A stretch of 64,000 nt of DNA, taken from the NCBI GenBank assembly GCA_964636125.1, contig CAZWPX010000006.1, positions 80,796 through 144,795 of the forward strand. The letters are read 5' to 3'. Shown here piece after piece: positions 31,462 through 40,640 of the stretch; the stretch's first letter is position 1; every line of letters begins with the position of its first letter. A program made the translations under genes and the position numbers. The notes below the pieces were generated by a model that was not told where the DNA came from, did no database searches, and saw nothing but the letters and a program-made list of their open reading frames with translations. The DNA comes from CAJINA01 sp964636125 (GTDB taxonomy: Bacteria > Desulfobacterota > Desulfobacteria > Desulfobacterales > CAJINA01).

Positions 31462-32547
31462 ATGAAAGCGATGCGCATGCACCTTGAGCACGGAACCATC
31501 AACCCGGACTACACCCGTTATGTGGGCCGGAAAATTTTTTTTGTCGCCGCAGGGGGCCTGATCCTGGGCCTGATCGCAATTTACAGCCTCTCCCTGGGGG
31601 CTGCCGATCTTTCTATGGTGGAAGTTGTCCGTTCCCTGGCCGGTACCAGTGGGCTGAAGCAGCACAACCTGATCGTCTGGAACATTCGCCTACCCCAAAT
31701 CCTGGCAGCCATTGTGGCCGGGGCCGGTCTGGCCATTTCCGGCGGGGTCATGCAGTCGGTCCTGAGAAACCCGCTGGGTTCACCGTTTACGCTGGGGATC
31801 TCCCACGCCGCGGCTTTTGGCGCTGCGCTGGCCGTCATGGCCCTAGATTCCGGCGTGATGGCCGATATTCGCATGGGGGCGCTAACCCTTTCAAGCCCCG
31901 GCCTGACCACCCTGTCAGCCTTTGTTTTCAGCCTGGCGGCGGCCCTGGTAATCGTGGCAGTTTCAAGAATGCGGGGCGCCTCACCGGAGGCGATGGTGCT
32001 GTCGGGGGTAGCCCTCGGCGCCCTGTTTACAGCCGGAACCATGTTTTTGCAATTCTTCGCCGATGACGTACAATTGGCGGCCATGGTCTTCTGGACCTTC
32101 GGAGATACAGCCCGGGCCAGCTGGGCGGAATTGGGTATCCTGACGGCGGTTACGCTGGGGGCCCTTGCCTTTTTTATACTGAACACCTGGAACTACAATG
32201 CCGTGGACGCCGGCGATGAAACAGCCCGGGGGCTCGGCGTCCGGGTGGCACACATCCGCCTGGCCGGAATGCTCATCGCCTCCCTGGTCACGGCGGTATC
32301 CGTGGCGGTTTTAGGGATCATCGGATTTGTCGGCCTGGTGGCCCCCCACATGGTGCGGCGGCTGATAGGGGCGGACAACCGTTTTCTGCTGCCGGCCACG
32401 GCCGTGGCCGGGGCCGGTCTGCTCCTGGTGTCCGATACGACCGCCCGCCTGATACTGGCCCCGCATCTTGTACCGGTCTCCATCCTGACCGCTTTTATGG
32501 GAGCACCGGTTTTTATTTACCTGATTGTAAGGGGGCAAAGCCGTTGA
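31462..32547 (+). CDS. FecCD-type ABC importer permease
   Basis: 361 residues with about ten helices of the FecCD (BtuC-like) family. It shows LRLPQILAAIVAGAGLAISG-type entry (here NIRLPQILAAIVAGAGLA), GVMQSVLRNPLGSPFTLGIS, GASPEAMVLSGVALG and IGFVGLVAPHMVRRLIGADN, the coupling helix seen in all FecCD proteins. ATG 31462 is chosen over TTG 31444 because GGAGG lies eight bases upstream. That site is buried in a hairpin, so permease translation may be controlled. The stop overlaps the ATPase start (TGATG). Confidence 0.92.
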   Translation: MKAMRMHLEHGTINPDYTRYVGRKIFFVAAGGLILGLIAIYSLSLGAADLSMVEVVRSLAGTSGLKQHNLIVWNIRLPQILAAIVAGAGLAISGGVMQSVLRNPLGSPFTLGISHAAAFGAALAVMALDSGVMADIRMGALTLSSPGLTTLSAFVFSLAAALVIVAVSRMRGASPEAMVLSGVALGALFTAGTMFLQFFADDVQLAAMVFWTFGDTARASWAELGILTAVTLGALAFFILNTWNYNAVDAGDETARGLGVRVAHIRLAGMLIASLVTAVSVAVLGIIGFVGLVAPHMVRRLIGADNRFLLPATAVAGAGLLLVSDTTARLILAPHLVPVSILTAFMGAPVFIYLIVRGQSR

Positions 32548-33338
32548 TGTTAAATGTCGACCAGGTCGCTTTCGGTTACAATGGCCGCCGGGTGCTCGAC
32601 GGCCTCAGTTTTGGGGTTGAAAAGGGTGAAATCCTGGTGATTCTGGGCCCCAACGGGGTCGGTAAGACAACCCTGCTGCGTTGTATCAACGGGATTTTAA
32701 AACCCGCGGCGGGCGCCGTGATGGTCGCGGATAAAGACGTGCTGAAAATGGATGCCCTGGCCGTGGCCCGGCGGATTGGTTACGTGGCCCAGAATCAGGC
32801 CGTGGGCCGCCTCACCGCCTATGATGCCATTTTGCTTGGCCGCCGGCCCCACGTGCGCTTCCGGGTGACCCCCCGGGACCTGCACCTGGTCGACGGTGCC
32901 ATAAAGAGCCTGCACCTTGAAGACCTGGCCATGCGCTACATCGACCGGATGAGCGGCGGCGAATTGCAGAAAGTGGCCATCGGCCGGGCCCTGGTCCAGG
33001 AACCGGGGCTGCTGCTCCTGGACGAACCCACCAGCAGCCTCGACCTTAAAAACCAGGTTGAAATTCTCAGTCTGGTCCGGCACATCGTGCACGGACACGG
33101 TGTGTGTGCCGTGATGACCATGCATGATCTCAACCTCGCCCTCAGGTACGCGGACAAGTACCTTTTTTTAAAGGACGGCCGCATCCATGCCGTCGGCAGT
33201 TCAAGGACGGTCAGCGCCCGGACCATCGAAGAGGTTTACGGCCTGCCAGTTGAAATACATCAGAAAAACGGGTATCCAGTCGTTATTCCCCTGGACCCGC
33301 CAGAAAGGAGTCACACACATGACCTGCACCTATCCTGA
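32547..33338 (+). CDS. ABC importer ATPase (FecE/BtuD type)
   Basis: 263 residues. Walker A GPNGVGKTTLL, Q-loop AQNQAVGRLTAYD, signature MSGGELQKV, Walker B LLLLDEPTSSLDL and switch His in TMHDLNLALRY are all intact. ATG 32547 overlaps the permease stop by one base, and GGGGG lies before it. A C-terminal extension of about 25 residues follows the ATPase core and overlaps the FmdE gene by 20 bases. It energises uptake with the two upstream subunits. Confidence 0.93.
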   Translation: MLNVDQVAFGYNGRRVLDGLSFGVEKGEILVILGPNGVGKTTLLRCINGILKPAAGAVMVADKDVLKMDALAVARRIGYVAQNQAVGRLTAYDAILLGRRPHVRFRVTPRDLHLVDGAIKSLHLEDLAMRYIDRMSGGELQKVAIGRALVQEPGLLLLDEPTSSLDLKNQVEILSLVRHIVHGHGVCAVMTMHDLNLALRYADKYLFLKDGRIHAVGSSRTVSARTIEEVYGLPVEIHQKNGYPVVIPLDPPERSHTHDLHLS

Positions 33339-33930
33339 AGAAAAGATCGAACAGACCATCGCCTTTCACGGCCATTCCTGCCCCGGCCTGGCCATTGGCA
33401 TCCGGGCGGCGGAACTGGCCCGTGAGCGGCTGGGCACACCGGCCCAAAGCGACCTGGTGGCCGTGGCCGAAACCGACATGTGCGGCCTGGACGCCATCCA
33501 GTATCTCACTGGCTGCACCTACGGCAAGGGCAACCTGATCCACAAGGACCTGGGCAAGATGGCGTTTTCCTTTTACGACCGGAAGACCGGCAAGGGGTTT
33601 CGGGCTCTGCTTAACCCGAATGCCCGGGCATCCTTCAGTGATGAGATGCGCGATCTCATGCGAAAAGTCGCAGGCAATACCGCCACCCGGCAAGAACAGG
33701 AGCGGTCGGATGCCCTGCGGTCCGAACTGCAGACGCAATATATGACCCTGCCGCTGGATGAGATGTTTCTGGTGAAAGCGTCCCCGGCCCCGGCCCCCCG
33801 GCGCGCGCGGATCCTCGACAGCCTGTCGTGCGCCCGGTGCGGGGAGATGACCATGGAGTCCCGTACCCGCCGTTTTGACGGGCAGACCCTGTGTATTCCC
33901 TGTTTTGATAAGGTGGAGCAAAAAATGTAG
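33319..33930 (+). CDS. FmdE-family protein
   Basis: 203 residues. The N-terminal FmdE domain shows IAFHGHSCPGLAIGIRAAEL, ETDMCGLDAIQYLTGCTYGKGNL and KDLGKMAFSFYDR, with conserved Cys and His for metal binding. A C-terminal zinc ribbon reads CARCGEMTMESRTRRFDG with CIPCF. FmdE was first seen co-purifying with molybdenum formylmethanofuran dehydrogenase in methanogens; many bacterial copies have no such enzyme and no known function. ATG 33319 has AGGAG upstream and overlaps the ATPase gene. Membership in an ABC importer operon suggests a role in receiving or sensing the imported metal. Confidence 0.87.
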   Translation: MTCTYPEEKIEQTIAFHGHSCPGLAIGIRAAELARERLGTPAQSDLVAVAETDMCGLDAIQYLTGCTYGKGNLIHKDLGKMAFSFYDRKTGKGFRALLNPNARASFSDEMRDLMRKVAGNTATRQEQERSDALRSELQTQYMTLPLDEMFLVKASPAPAPRRARILDSLSCARCGEMTMESRTRRFDGQTLCIPCFDKVEQKM

Positions 33931-34120
33931 CGCCAGCGGCATTGGGCAGGCCGAAAGCAGCACTGACCCGGCAAAGCGTTTCGGCCTGTTGCTGCCCCCA
34001 CATCATACCCAAACCGGTTCCGTTATCGTTCAGGCCCACCGGCATACAGTGCATCAGGCTGACTGTATACAGAAAGGGGCCCATGGGGTGGTCCAGGTTG
34101 TCCCCGTGGCGGGAACCGTT

Positions 34121-36178
34121 TCATCCGGCAGCCTTCCCCGAGTTGTCCGGCGCCAGTACCAGGGCACACCGGCTGGGCAGGTACAACCGTACCTGCCAGG
34201 CGGGGTCTTCGGACCCGGACACGGGCCCGGCCGCGTGTTCCTGCCCGGGAACCAGCCGTTCGTGACCGCCGAATCGGCCCTCATCCGTGTTGAGCACCAT
34301 GCGGTAACGATCCGCTTTGCCCACCGGCAGCGCGTAATCGGTAAACGAAGCTTCCGGGTGGAAATTGAAAGCCAGCAACAAGTCACCGCGCCGAAAAGCC
34401 AGAATTTTATCCGCCTGGTGCACATGCACACGTTCCAGCATTGAGGTTTCAAAGAGCCTGGTCTTGCGGGCCATTTGAAGCATGGCCCGGTCAAAGCGGG
34501 CCAGACGGCAATAGTTAAGTTCCGGATCGTCCGTCAGGTGCCACTGCCGGCGGGCATAGTGATACGACCAGTTGTTGCCGGCCCGGGGAAAATCAATCCA
34601 CTCCGGGTGGCCAAACTCATTGCCCATGAAGGTGAGGTACCCGCTGCCGGCTGTGGCCAGGGTAATCAAACGGATCATCTTGTGCAGGGCCAGGCCCCGG
34701 GCAACAACCAGATTCGGATCGGTGGCCTGCATGTGATCGAAAATAGTATCACCCAGCAGCCTGAAAATCAGGGTCTGATCTCCAACCAGGGCCTGGTCGT
34801 GGCTCTCGGCATAGCTGATGGTCTTCTCTTCGACCCGCCGGTTGATCAGTTCATGCCAGAGGTGTTCCAGGGGCCAGTTTTCGTCGGGAATGTCTTTGGT
34901 AAGCCGGATCCAGTAGTCCGGGATGCCCAGGGCAAAACGGTAATCAAAACCGAGGCCACCTGCCTTTGCAGGGGCGGCCAGGCCGGGAAAACCGCTCACA
35001 TCTTCGGCAATGGTCACCGCCCCGGAATCCAGTTCGTGGATGACCCGGTTGGCCAGGGCCAGGTACACCAGGGCTTCCACGTCTACCTCGCGGCCAAAAT
35101 AGTCTGCATACGAGGTAAACGCCTTTTCCAGGCCATGGTGGTGGTAGAGCATACTGGTCACCCCGTCGAACCGGAATCCATCCACACGATATTCGTCCAT
35201 CCAGAAACGGCAATTGGAAAGTAAAAAGTGGAGAACTTGCGGCCGGGCATAATTGAAACAGCGTGAATCCCAGGCGGGATGCTGCCCGCGCGGACCGTCG
35301 TGGAAGTACTGGTACGGCGTCCCGTCGAAATGGCTGAGGCCCTCGGCCTCGTTTGTAACGGCATGTGAATGGATCAAATCCATGAGCACCCGCAGCCCGA
35401 AACCGTGGGCCGTGTCAATCAACTCTTTGAGTTCTTCGGGGGTGCCGAAGCGGGACGATGCCGCAAAGAAACTGGACACCTGGTAACCGAACGACGCGTA
35501 GTAGGGGTGTTCCGGCAGGGCCATCAATTGCAGCGTGTCATATCCGCCGGCGGCAATGCGCGGCAGCACCTGCCGGGTAAACTCCCGGTAGGTGCCCACT
35601 TTCCCGGCATCCTGGGCGATACCCACGTGGGCCTCGTAGATCAATAGCGGTGGCGTGGCTGCTCGTCTCAGGCGGTGGCGCCAGTGATACGTTTCAACCG
35701 GCCGCCAGACCTGCGCGGAAAATACCCCGGTGTTTGAATCCTGAACCACCCGTCGCGCGTAGGCCGGTACGCGGTCTCCCTGTCCGTCCGGCCACCTCAG
35801 ATGCAGCCGGTAATGCATCCCGTGCCACAGGCTGTCGCCCGGCAGGCATAGCTCCCAATCGCCGTTGGCGTTGATCCGCTCAAGTGCGAAAGTATCACGC
35901 ACCTGCCAGTCGGACATGTCGCCGACCAGGAAAACGGCCGTGGCATTGGGCGCCCATTCACGCATAATCCACCCATCGCCTGAACGGTGCAGCCCGTAAT
36001 AGGTGTGCCCGCCAGCCAGTTCAGCCAGGGAGGCAGCCCCGCCGGACAACAGACGGCCGGCCATATCCTCAATGGCCTGTAAGTGCTGGCAGATCGTCTC
36101 CCGGTAGGGGGCCAGGAAAGCATCGGCGGTCACCAGGCGTTCAGCTTTCTGTTTCACATCAGCGGAGTATGGGGTCAT
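34121..36178 (-). CDS. glgB: 1,4-alpha-glucan branching enzyme, eukaryotic-like type
   Basis: About 685 residues. A CBM48 (HRSGDGWIMREWAPNATAVF) precedes a GH13 barrel with catalytic Asp in GFRFDGVTSMLYHH (about 334), Glu in ITIAEDVSGFPG (about 391) and SHDQALVGD (about 460), then a C-terminal beta domain. The YFGREVDVEALVYLALANRV and FMGNEFGHPEWIDFPR segments match plant/animal GBE1 more than classical bacterial GlgB (which has DAV, EE and HD variants). It adds alpha-1,6 branches to glycogen. ATG 36178 lacks a strong ribosome site and is inferred from alignment. Last of four glycogen genes. Confidence 0.88.
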   Translation of the reverse strand: MTPYSADVKQKAERLVTADAFLAPYRETICQHLQAIEDMAGRLLSGGAASLAELAGGHTYYGLHRSGDGWIMREWAPNATAVFLVGDMSDWQVRDTFALERINANGDWELCLPGDSLWHGMHYRLHLRWPDGQGDRVPAYARRVVQDSNTGVFSAQVWRPVETYHWRHRLRRAATPPLLIYEAHVGIAQDAGKVGTYREFTRQVLPRIAAGGYDTLQLMALPEHPYYASFGYQVSSFFAASSRFGTPEELKELIDTAHGFGLRVLMDLIHSHAVTNEAEGLSHFDGTPYQYFHDGPRGQHPAWDSRCFNYARPQVLHFLLSNCRFWMDEYRVDGFRFDGVTSMLYHHHGLEKAFTSYADYFGREVDVEALVYLALANRVIHELDSGAVTIAEDVSGFPGLAAPAKAGGLGFDYRFALGIPDYWIRLTKDIPDENWPLEHLWHELINRRVEEKTISYAESHDQALVGDQTLIFRLLGDTIFDHMQATDPNLVVARGLALHKMIRLITLATAGSGYLTFMGNEFGHPEWIDFPRAGNNWSYHYARRQWHLTDDPELNYCRLARFDRAMLQMARKTRLFETSMLERVHVHQADKILAFRRGDLLLAFNFHPEASFTDYALPVGKADRYRMVLNTDEGRFGGHERLVPGQEHAAGPVSGSEDPAWQVRLYLPSRCALVLAPDNSGKAAG

Positions 36179-36289
36179 CGGTCCATTTGTGCCTGTGCTT
36201 CGCTCGCTCAAAAATAACTTATGGGACGCAACACTAATCGCCTCTACCCGTTTTTGACACCCTCCTGGCAACGCAGCCCTCCAGGCCGC

Positions 36290-37810
36290 TCAACCGGTCG
36301 GGGATACAATCAGGGGCCGCTGCAGCATTTTCTCATACAGCGCCATGTAATGCTCGGCCGTGACAGCGTGGTTGAAACTGCCGGTCGCCTCGTGCATCAC
36401 GCGCTCGATCTGGGGCGCCTTGACCGCTTCCGGCAGCCGGTGGAACTCTAGCGCCTGGCTGATTGCCCAAAAGAGCCCTTCGCTGTCCCACACATCAAAC
36501 AGGAAACCGTTGCCGCGTCCCTTATCCATATCCAGGGGCACGACCGTATCATGGATACCGCCGGTGTTGTGCGCCACGGGCAGGGCCCCATACAAGGGCC
36601 CGATCATCTGGGGCAATCCGCACGGCTCGAACCGCGACGGCATCAGGATAAAATCGGCTGCCGCATAGGCCTTGCGGGCCAGATCCTCGTTAAAATCACA
36701 GATCGCCACCCGATTTGAAAATCCGTGAAAATGAACGATATCGGCAAATTGCGGTTTGAACTCCCCATTGGCCACGAAGATAATCTCCAGGTTCTCGTCC
36801 CAGTAAGTGTGGATAACCCGGTAGAGAACCTGGGCCAGCAGCTGGCAGCCTTTCTGGACGCTGTCCAGTCGGTGCGGCCAGAACAACAAGGGTGCCGCGC
36901 CATCCTGGATCAGCCCCACCTGCTGCTGCAGGTCCAGTTTGTTGGCCTGCTTGGCCGCCGGATGTTCCCTGGGTTCATAGTTGACGTGCAGGGTCGTGTC
37001 ATCCCGGGGCGCAAAGGAAGGGTCCGGTGCGTTGAGAATACCGCTGGCGCACTCCGCGTGAAACTTATGGGACAGTTCCGCGCGGACCGGACCGGGTACA
37101 AAGTCGTGCTGCCCGCCGACAATTTCCTGCAAAAACGTGGGGCTCACCGTGTTGACAAAATGGGCCGCAAAAATCCCGCTGGCCAGCAGATCCACGGGAT
37201 TGGCTTCCCGGACGGTTTCGTAATCATGGGCCATGTCGGCATAGTAGAGATTCTGCCAGAAATAAGCCGCGTCAATACCACGGTCCTCGATCTCGGCCAG
37301 CGATAACTTGGTGGTGTGGATGTTGTGGACGGTAAACAGGCATGGAATCCCCCGTTGGCGGGCCAGGGCCGGGATCAGTCCGGTCATCCAGTCATTGCAG
37401 TGGATCAGGTCCGGCCGAACCCGGGGAATGATATTGTTGATCACCTCCCGCTGAAAAGCCAGGGCGATGCGGCTGTTTTCCACCGCGTAGTTGGAGTAGA
37501 CGTGATCCAGGTAGAAAAATGCGCGGTCCTCGGCCAGGTGAATCCGGTCACCCGGCATGGTGCCGCGGATGCTGTCCAACGTCTTACCCAGCACCGGCGT
37601 TCGGCGGGCATTGAACATGGCCCGGTAGTCCGGCAGGGCGACGTGCACATCCGCACCATGTTCAAACAATGCCTTGATCAGGGCGGCGGAGACATCCGCC
37701 AGGCCGCCGGCTTTGGCGGACAGGTAGTTGGCCATGTTGCCCATGTTGTCCGGCAGGTAGGTCACCTCCGGGGTAACAACGAGAACGCGCGGGTTTTTCG
37801 ATACTGTCAT
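36290..37810 (-). CDS. glgA: Glycogen synthase (GT5)
   Basis: 506 residues. The N-terminal ADP-glucose-binding loop is KAGGLADVSAALIKAL (about 33); HCNDWMTGLIPAL, LFTVHNIHTT and the C-terminal ILMPSRFEPCGLPQMIGPLYG with the E of the E-X7-E motif are present. GT5 synthases elongate alpha-1,4-glucan from ADP- or UDP-glucose. AGGGGG precedes ATG 37810; the longer open frame lacks a good start. The GRGNGFLFD stretch near the C terminus is typical. No glgC is in the window, so the sugar nucleotide source is elsewhere. Confidence 0.92.
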   Translation of the reverse strand: MTVSKNPRVLVVTPEVTYLPDNMGNMANYLSAKAGGLADVSAALIKALFEHGADVHVALPDYRAMFNARRTPVLGKTLDSIRGTMPGDRIHLAEDRAFFYLDHVYSNYAVENSRIALAFQREVINNIIPRVRPDLIHCNDWMTGLIPALARQRGIPCLFTVHNIHTTKLSLAEIEDRGIDAAYFWQNLYYADMAHDYETVREANPVDLLASGIFAAHFVNTVSPTFLQEIVGGQHDFVPGPVRAELSHKFHAECASGILNAPDPSFAPRDDTTLHVNYEPREHPAAKQANKLDLQQQVGLIQDGAAPLLFWPHRLDSVQKGCQLLAQVLYRVIHTYWDENLEIIFVANGEFKPQFADIVHFHGFSNRVAICDFNEDLARKAYAAADFILMPSRFEPCGLPQMIGPLYGALPVAHNTGGIHDTVVPLDMDKGRGNGFLFDVWDSEGLFWAISQALEFHRLPEAVKAPQIERVMHEATGSFNHAVTAEHYMALYEKMLQRPLIVSPTG

Positions 37811-37947
37811 GGCACCCCCTCCCTGGTGGTGGCCGTTTCGCCGCTGAGAATCACCAGCCGGCGGCACCGGTCTTCATCCGATTAAAATTAGCTCCGTCCT
37901 TGAACTGAGACCAAATTGGGCATTCTGAAAAAGTTTCAATACGTGTA

Positions 37948-40497
37948 TCAGGCCCAGGTGATCAGACCGGGTGTGGTCCGGATCCAGTCGTCTCCGGCAG
38001 GCACAATCCGGGCGGTGAATGCGTAGCGGCCGGAATCCCGGCACGGCACCGTACACCGGTACAGATACTGGCCGCCGCCGTGTTCTGCCACCACGGTCAT
38101 GGGCAGGGCCCGGCTACGGACAACCGCATCAATGGAAGCGGAGCGACCGAAATAAACCTGCACCAGGACCTCTTCCGGCCGCAAATCCCCCAGGTGCGCC
38201 ACGCTGGTGACCTGGAACGTGTCCCCCACTCGGAACGGCCCCGATGTTTCCCCAACCGGGTGCTTGATCTTGAGATTCGGCCAGTGCTGTCGCAACCGTT
38301 CGTGGCGTTCGGCCAGCTCCCGGGCCTGCCGGGCCCCATCTTCCAGCAGGCCATCCATGGAAAGCGCGGCCGGGATATAAAACCGATCGTCGTAATCCCC
38401 CACCATGCGCAGGCTGCAAAAGCTGCCCATGGCCAGCTGCATGGAGGCTTTCATCATGGCCACCCACTGGGCGGGATAGTCCCCGTTCTTCCGGTTGTAG
38501 AATTTCGGGATGACATCATTTTCCAGCAGGTTGAACAGGGCCTGGGACTCGACGGCATCCAGATAGGTGGAATCCCCGCTTTCGTCCCCACGCCCGATGG
38601 CCCAGCCGGCCGCCTCGTGATAGCCTTCCGCCCACCAGCCATCCAGGATACTCAGGTTAAGACTCCCATTCAAAGCGGCTTTCATGCCGGATGTGCCGCA
38701 GGCCTCGTAGGGCCGCCGCGGTGTGTTGAGCCAGACATCGCAGCCCTGGACCAGGTAACGGGCTGTCTGGATATCGTAATCCTCGAGAAACACGACCCGC
38801 TGGCGGATTCGATCCTGGCGGCAGAATTCGATCAGCTTCCGGATCAATTCTTTGCCCTGGTCATCCCGGGGATGCGCCTTGCCGGCGAAGATAATCTGCA
38901 CCGGCTGTTTCTCATCTGTGAGCAGGGCCTCGAAACGCTCCGGTTCCATCAACAGGAGCCCGGCCCGTTTGTAGGTCGCAAACCGCCGCGCGAACCCAAT
39001 GGTGAGGATGTCCTGATCAAGGACCGCGCTGGCGGCTTCGATGGTGGCGGCCGGTGCGTTGCGCCGGGTATCCTGACGCACCATGCGGTTGCGGCAGGCC
39101 CTCAAAAGGCGGGCCCGACTCATTTCGTGCGCCCGCCACAGCTCTTCATTGTAGATCTCGTCAATCTTTTTTACGTTCTCCGATTGACGCGAGCTCATGT
39201 ACCACTCCGGGCCGATGTACCGCTCACACACCATGGCCATCTCCGGCGACATCCAGGTGGGCACATGGATGCCGTTGGTGATGTGCGAGATGGGGATCTC
39301 GTCTTCCGGCACGTCCGGCCAGACAAAAGACCACATTTTACGGGCCACCTGGCCGTGCAGTTCACTGACCCCGTTACAGTACTGGGCCATGCGCAACCCA
39401 AGGATGAACATGGACATGGGGCTGGTCTCCGGCGCGCCGGCGGGCTGGCCCCAGGACAGGATCTTACCCGCGGACACGCCCAGACGATCCGTGAAGGCCT
39501 GTAATACCGGTTTTACCATGTCCGGCGGGAACTCATCATGCCCGGCCGCCACCGGGGTATGCGTGGTAAACACCGTGCTGCGGGCCACAATTTCATGGGC
39601 GGTTTTCAGATCCACCTGCTGCCGGGCCATGGTTTGGGCCAGCCGTTCCAGTCCTGAAAAACCGGCGTGGCCTTCATTCATGTGGCTGACCTTCACCGTC
39701 AGGCCCATGGCTTCCAGGGCCTTGATCCCGCCGATCCCCAGCAGCACCTCCTGGGCCAGGCGTACCCGGGTTCCACCGGCGTAAAGCCGGGCGGTGATGT
39801 CCCGAATGGGTTCCGGATTGCTCTGCAGATAGGTGTCCAGCAGGTACAGCCGAATCCGTCCAACCTGGATCTTCCAGACAACGGCTTCAATGGGGCCATC
39901 CGGACCTGTCACCTGGATGACCAGTTCCTCACCATCGGGCCGGGTGGCCCGCACCATGGGCAATGCAAAAAAATCGGTGTCCGGATATTCTTCCTGCTGC
40001 CAGCCATTGGGGTCCAGGAACTGGTGAAAATACCCCTGGCGGTAAAGCAGGCCAACCCCCACCAGCGGCAGATCCATGTTGGAAGCCGCCTTGAGGTGAT
40101 CTCCGGCCAGGATACCGAGTCCGCCGGAATAGATGGGCAGGCTTTCGTGGATGCCGAATTCCATGGAGAGATAGGCGATCACCTCCCCGGGCCCGAAAGC
40201 CGGGTCCGCCGGGGCTTTGGGTGTCAGGGCCTTTTTCTCGTATTCTGCACGGACACGGCCCAGGTGCGCCAGGAAACTGGTGTCACGGGCCAGGTGGGCC
40301 AACTGTTTTTGGGAAACAAGGGTCAAAAAGGTAACAGGGTTGCCCCGGGCCTGCTTCCACAACCCCCTGTCGATGCGGCGAAACAGGTCTACGGCAGCAT
40401 GGGTCCAGGCCCACCAGTAGTTGCGGGAAAGCGTTTCCAGAAATTCCAAGGGCTCCGGTAAACTGGGATATACTTGATATGTTTGCAACGTTTTCAT
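37948..40497 (-). CDS. glgP: Alpha-glucan phosphorylase (GT35)
   Basis: 849 residues. The PLP-binding Lys lies in YEACGTSGMKAALNGSLN (about residue 602). EYPDTDFFALPMV, VSHMNEGHAGFSGLERLAQT, TTHTPVAAGHDEFP and YKRAGLLL are characteristic of the shorter bacterial alpha-glucan phosphorylases. It releases glucose 1-phosphate from glycogen ends. AAGGACC precedes ATG 40497. The N-terminal 100 residues contain the DUF3417-like segment NYWWAWTHAAVDLFRRID of this subgroup. The gene lies between synthase and debranching genes, so synthesis and breakdown are encoded together. Confidence 0.93.
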   Translation of the reverse strand: MKTLQTYQVYPSLPEPLEFLETLSRNYWWAWTHAAVDLFRRIDRGLWKQARGNPVTFLTLVSQKQLAHLARDTSFLAHLGRVRAEYEKKALTPKAPADPAFGPGEVIAYLSMEFGIHESLPIYSGGLGILAGDHLKAASNMDLPLVGVGLLYRQGYFHQFLDPNGWQQEEYPDTDFFALPMVRATRPDGEELVIQVTGPDGPIEAVVWKIQVGRIRLYLLDTYLQSNPEPIRDITARLYAGGTRVRLAQEVLLGIGGIKALEAMGLTVKVSHMNEGHAGFSGLERLAQTMARQQVDLKTAHEIVARSTVFTTHTPVAAGHDEFPPDMVKPVLQAFTDRLGVSAGKILSWGQPAGAPETSPMSMFILGLRMAQYCNGVSELHGQVARKMWSFVWPDVPEDEIPISHITNGIHVPTWMSPEMAMVCERYIGPEWYMSSRQSENVKKIDEIYNEELWRAHEMSRARLLRACRNRMVRQDTRRNAPAATIEAASAVLDQDILTIGFARRFATYKRAGLLLMEPERFEALLTDEKQPVQIIFAGKAHPRDDQGKELIRKLIEFCRQDRIRQRVVFLEDYDIQTARYLVQGCDVWLNTPRRPYEACGTSGMKAALNGSLNLSILDGWWAEGYHEAAGWAIGRGDESGDSTYLDAVESQALFNLLENDVIPKFYNRKNGDYPAQWVAMMKASMQLAMGSFCSLRMVGDYDDRFYIPAALSMDGLLEDGARQARELAERHERLRQHWPNLKIKHPVGETSGPFRVGDTFQVTSVAHLGDLRPEEVLVQVYFGRSASIDAVVRSRALPMTVVAEHGGGQYLYRCTVPCRDSGRYAFTARIVPAGDDWIRTTPGLITWA

Positions 40498-40640
40498 CGT
40501 TGGTCCTTCGGTTCAAAATCGAAAAGCGGTGTTTGAGAGGTCCGCGGGATATTTTTAGTATAATCCGTTACCCGGTGAAAGCAAGTTCTGCGACCGATAT
40601 TTTCCTGGCCGGAAGGACATGAAATGTCGCCTTGTTATCG

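Noticed and set aside
38080..39504. 474-codon plus-strand frame within the glycogen phosphorylase gene
   Set aside because: Antisense shadow of GlgP, whose PLP site and family motifs are intact. The plus frame shows no domain.
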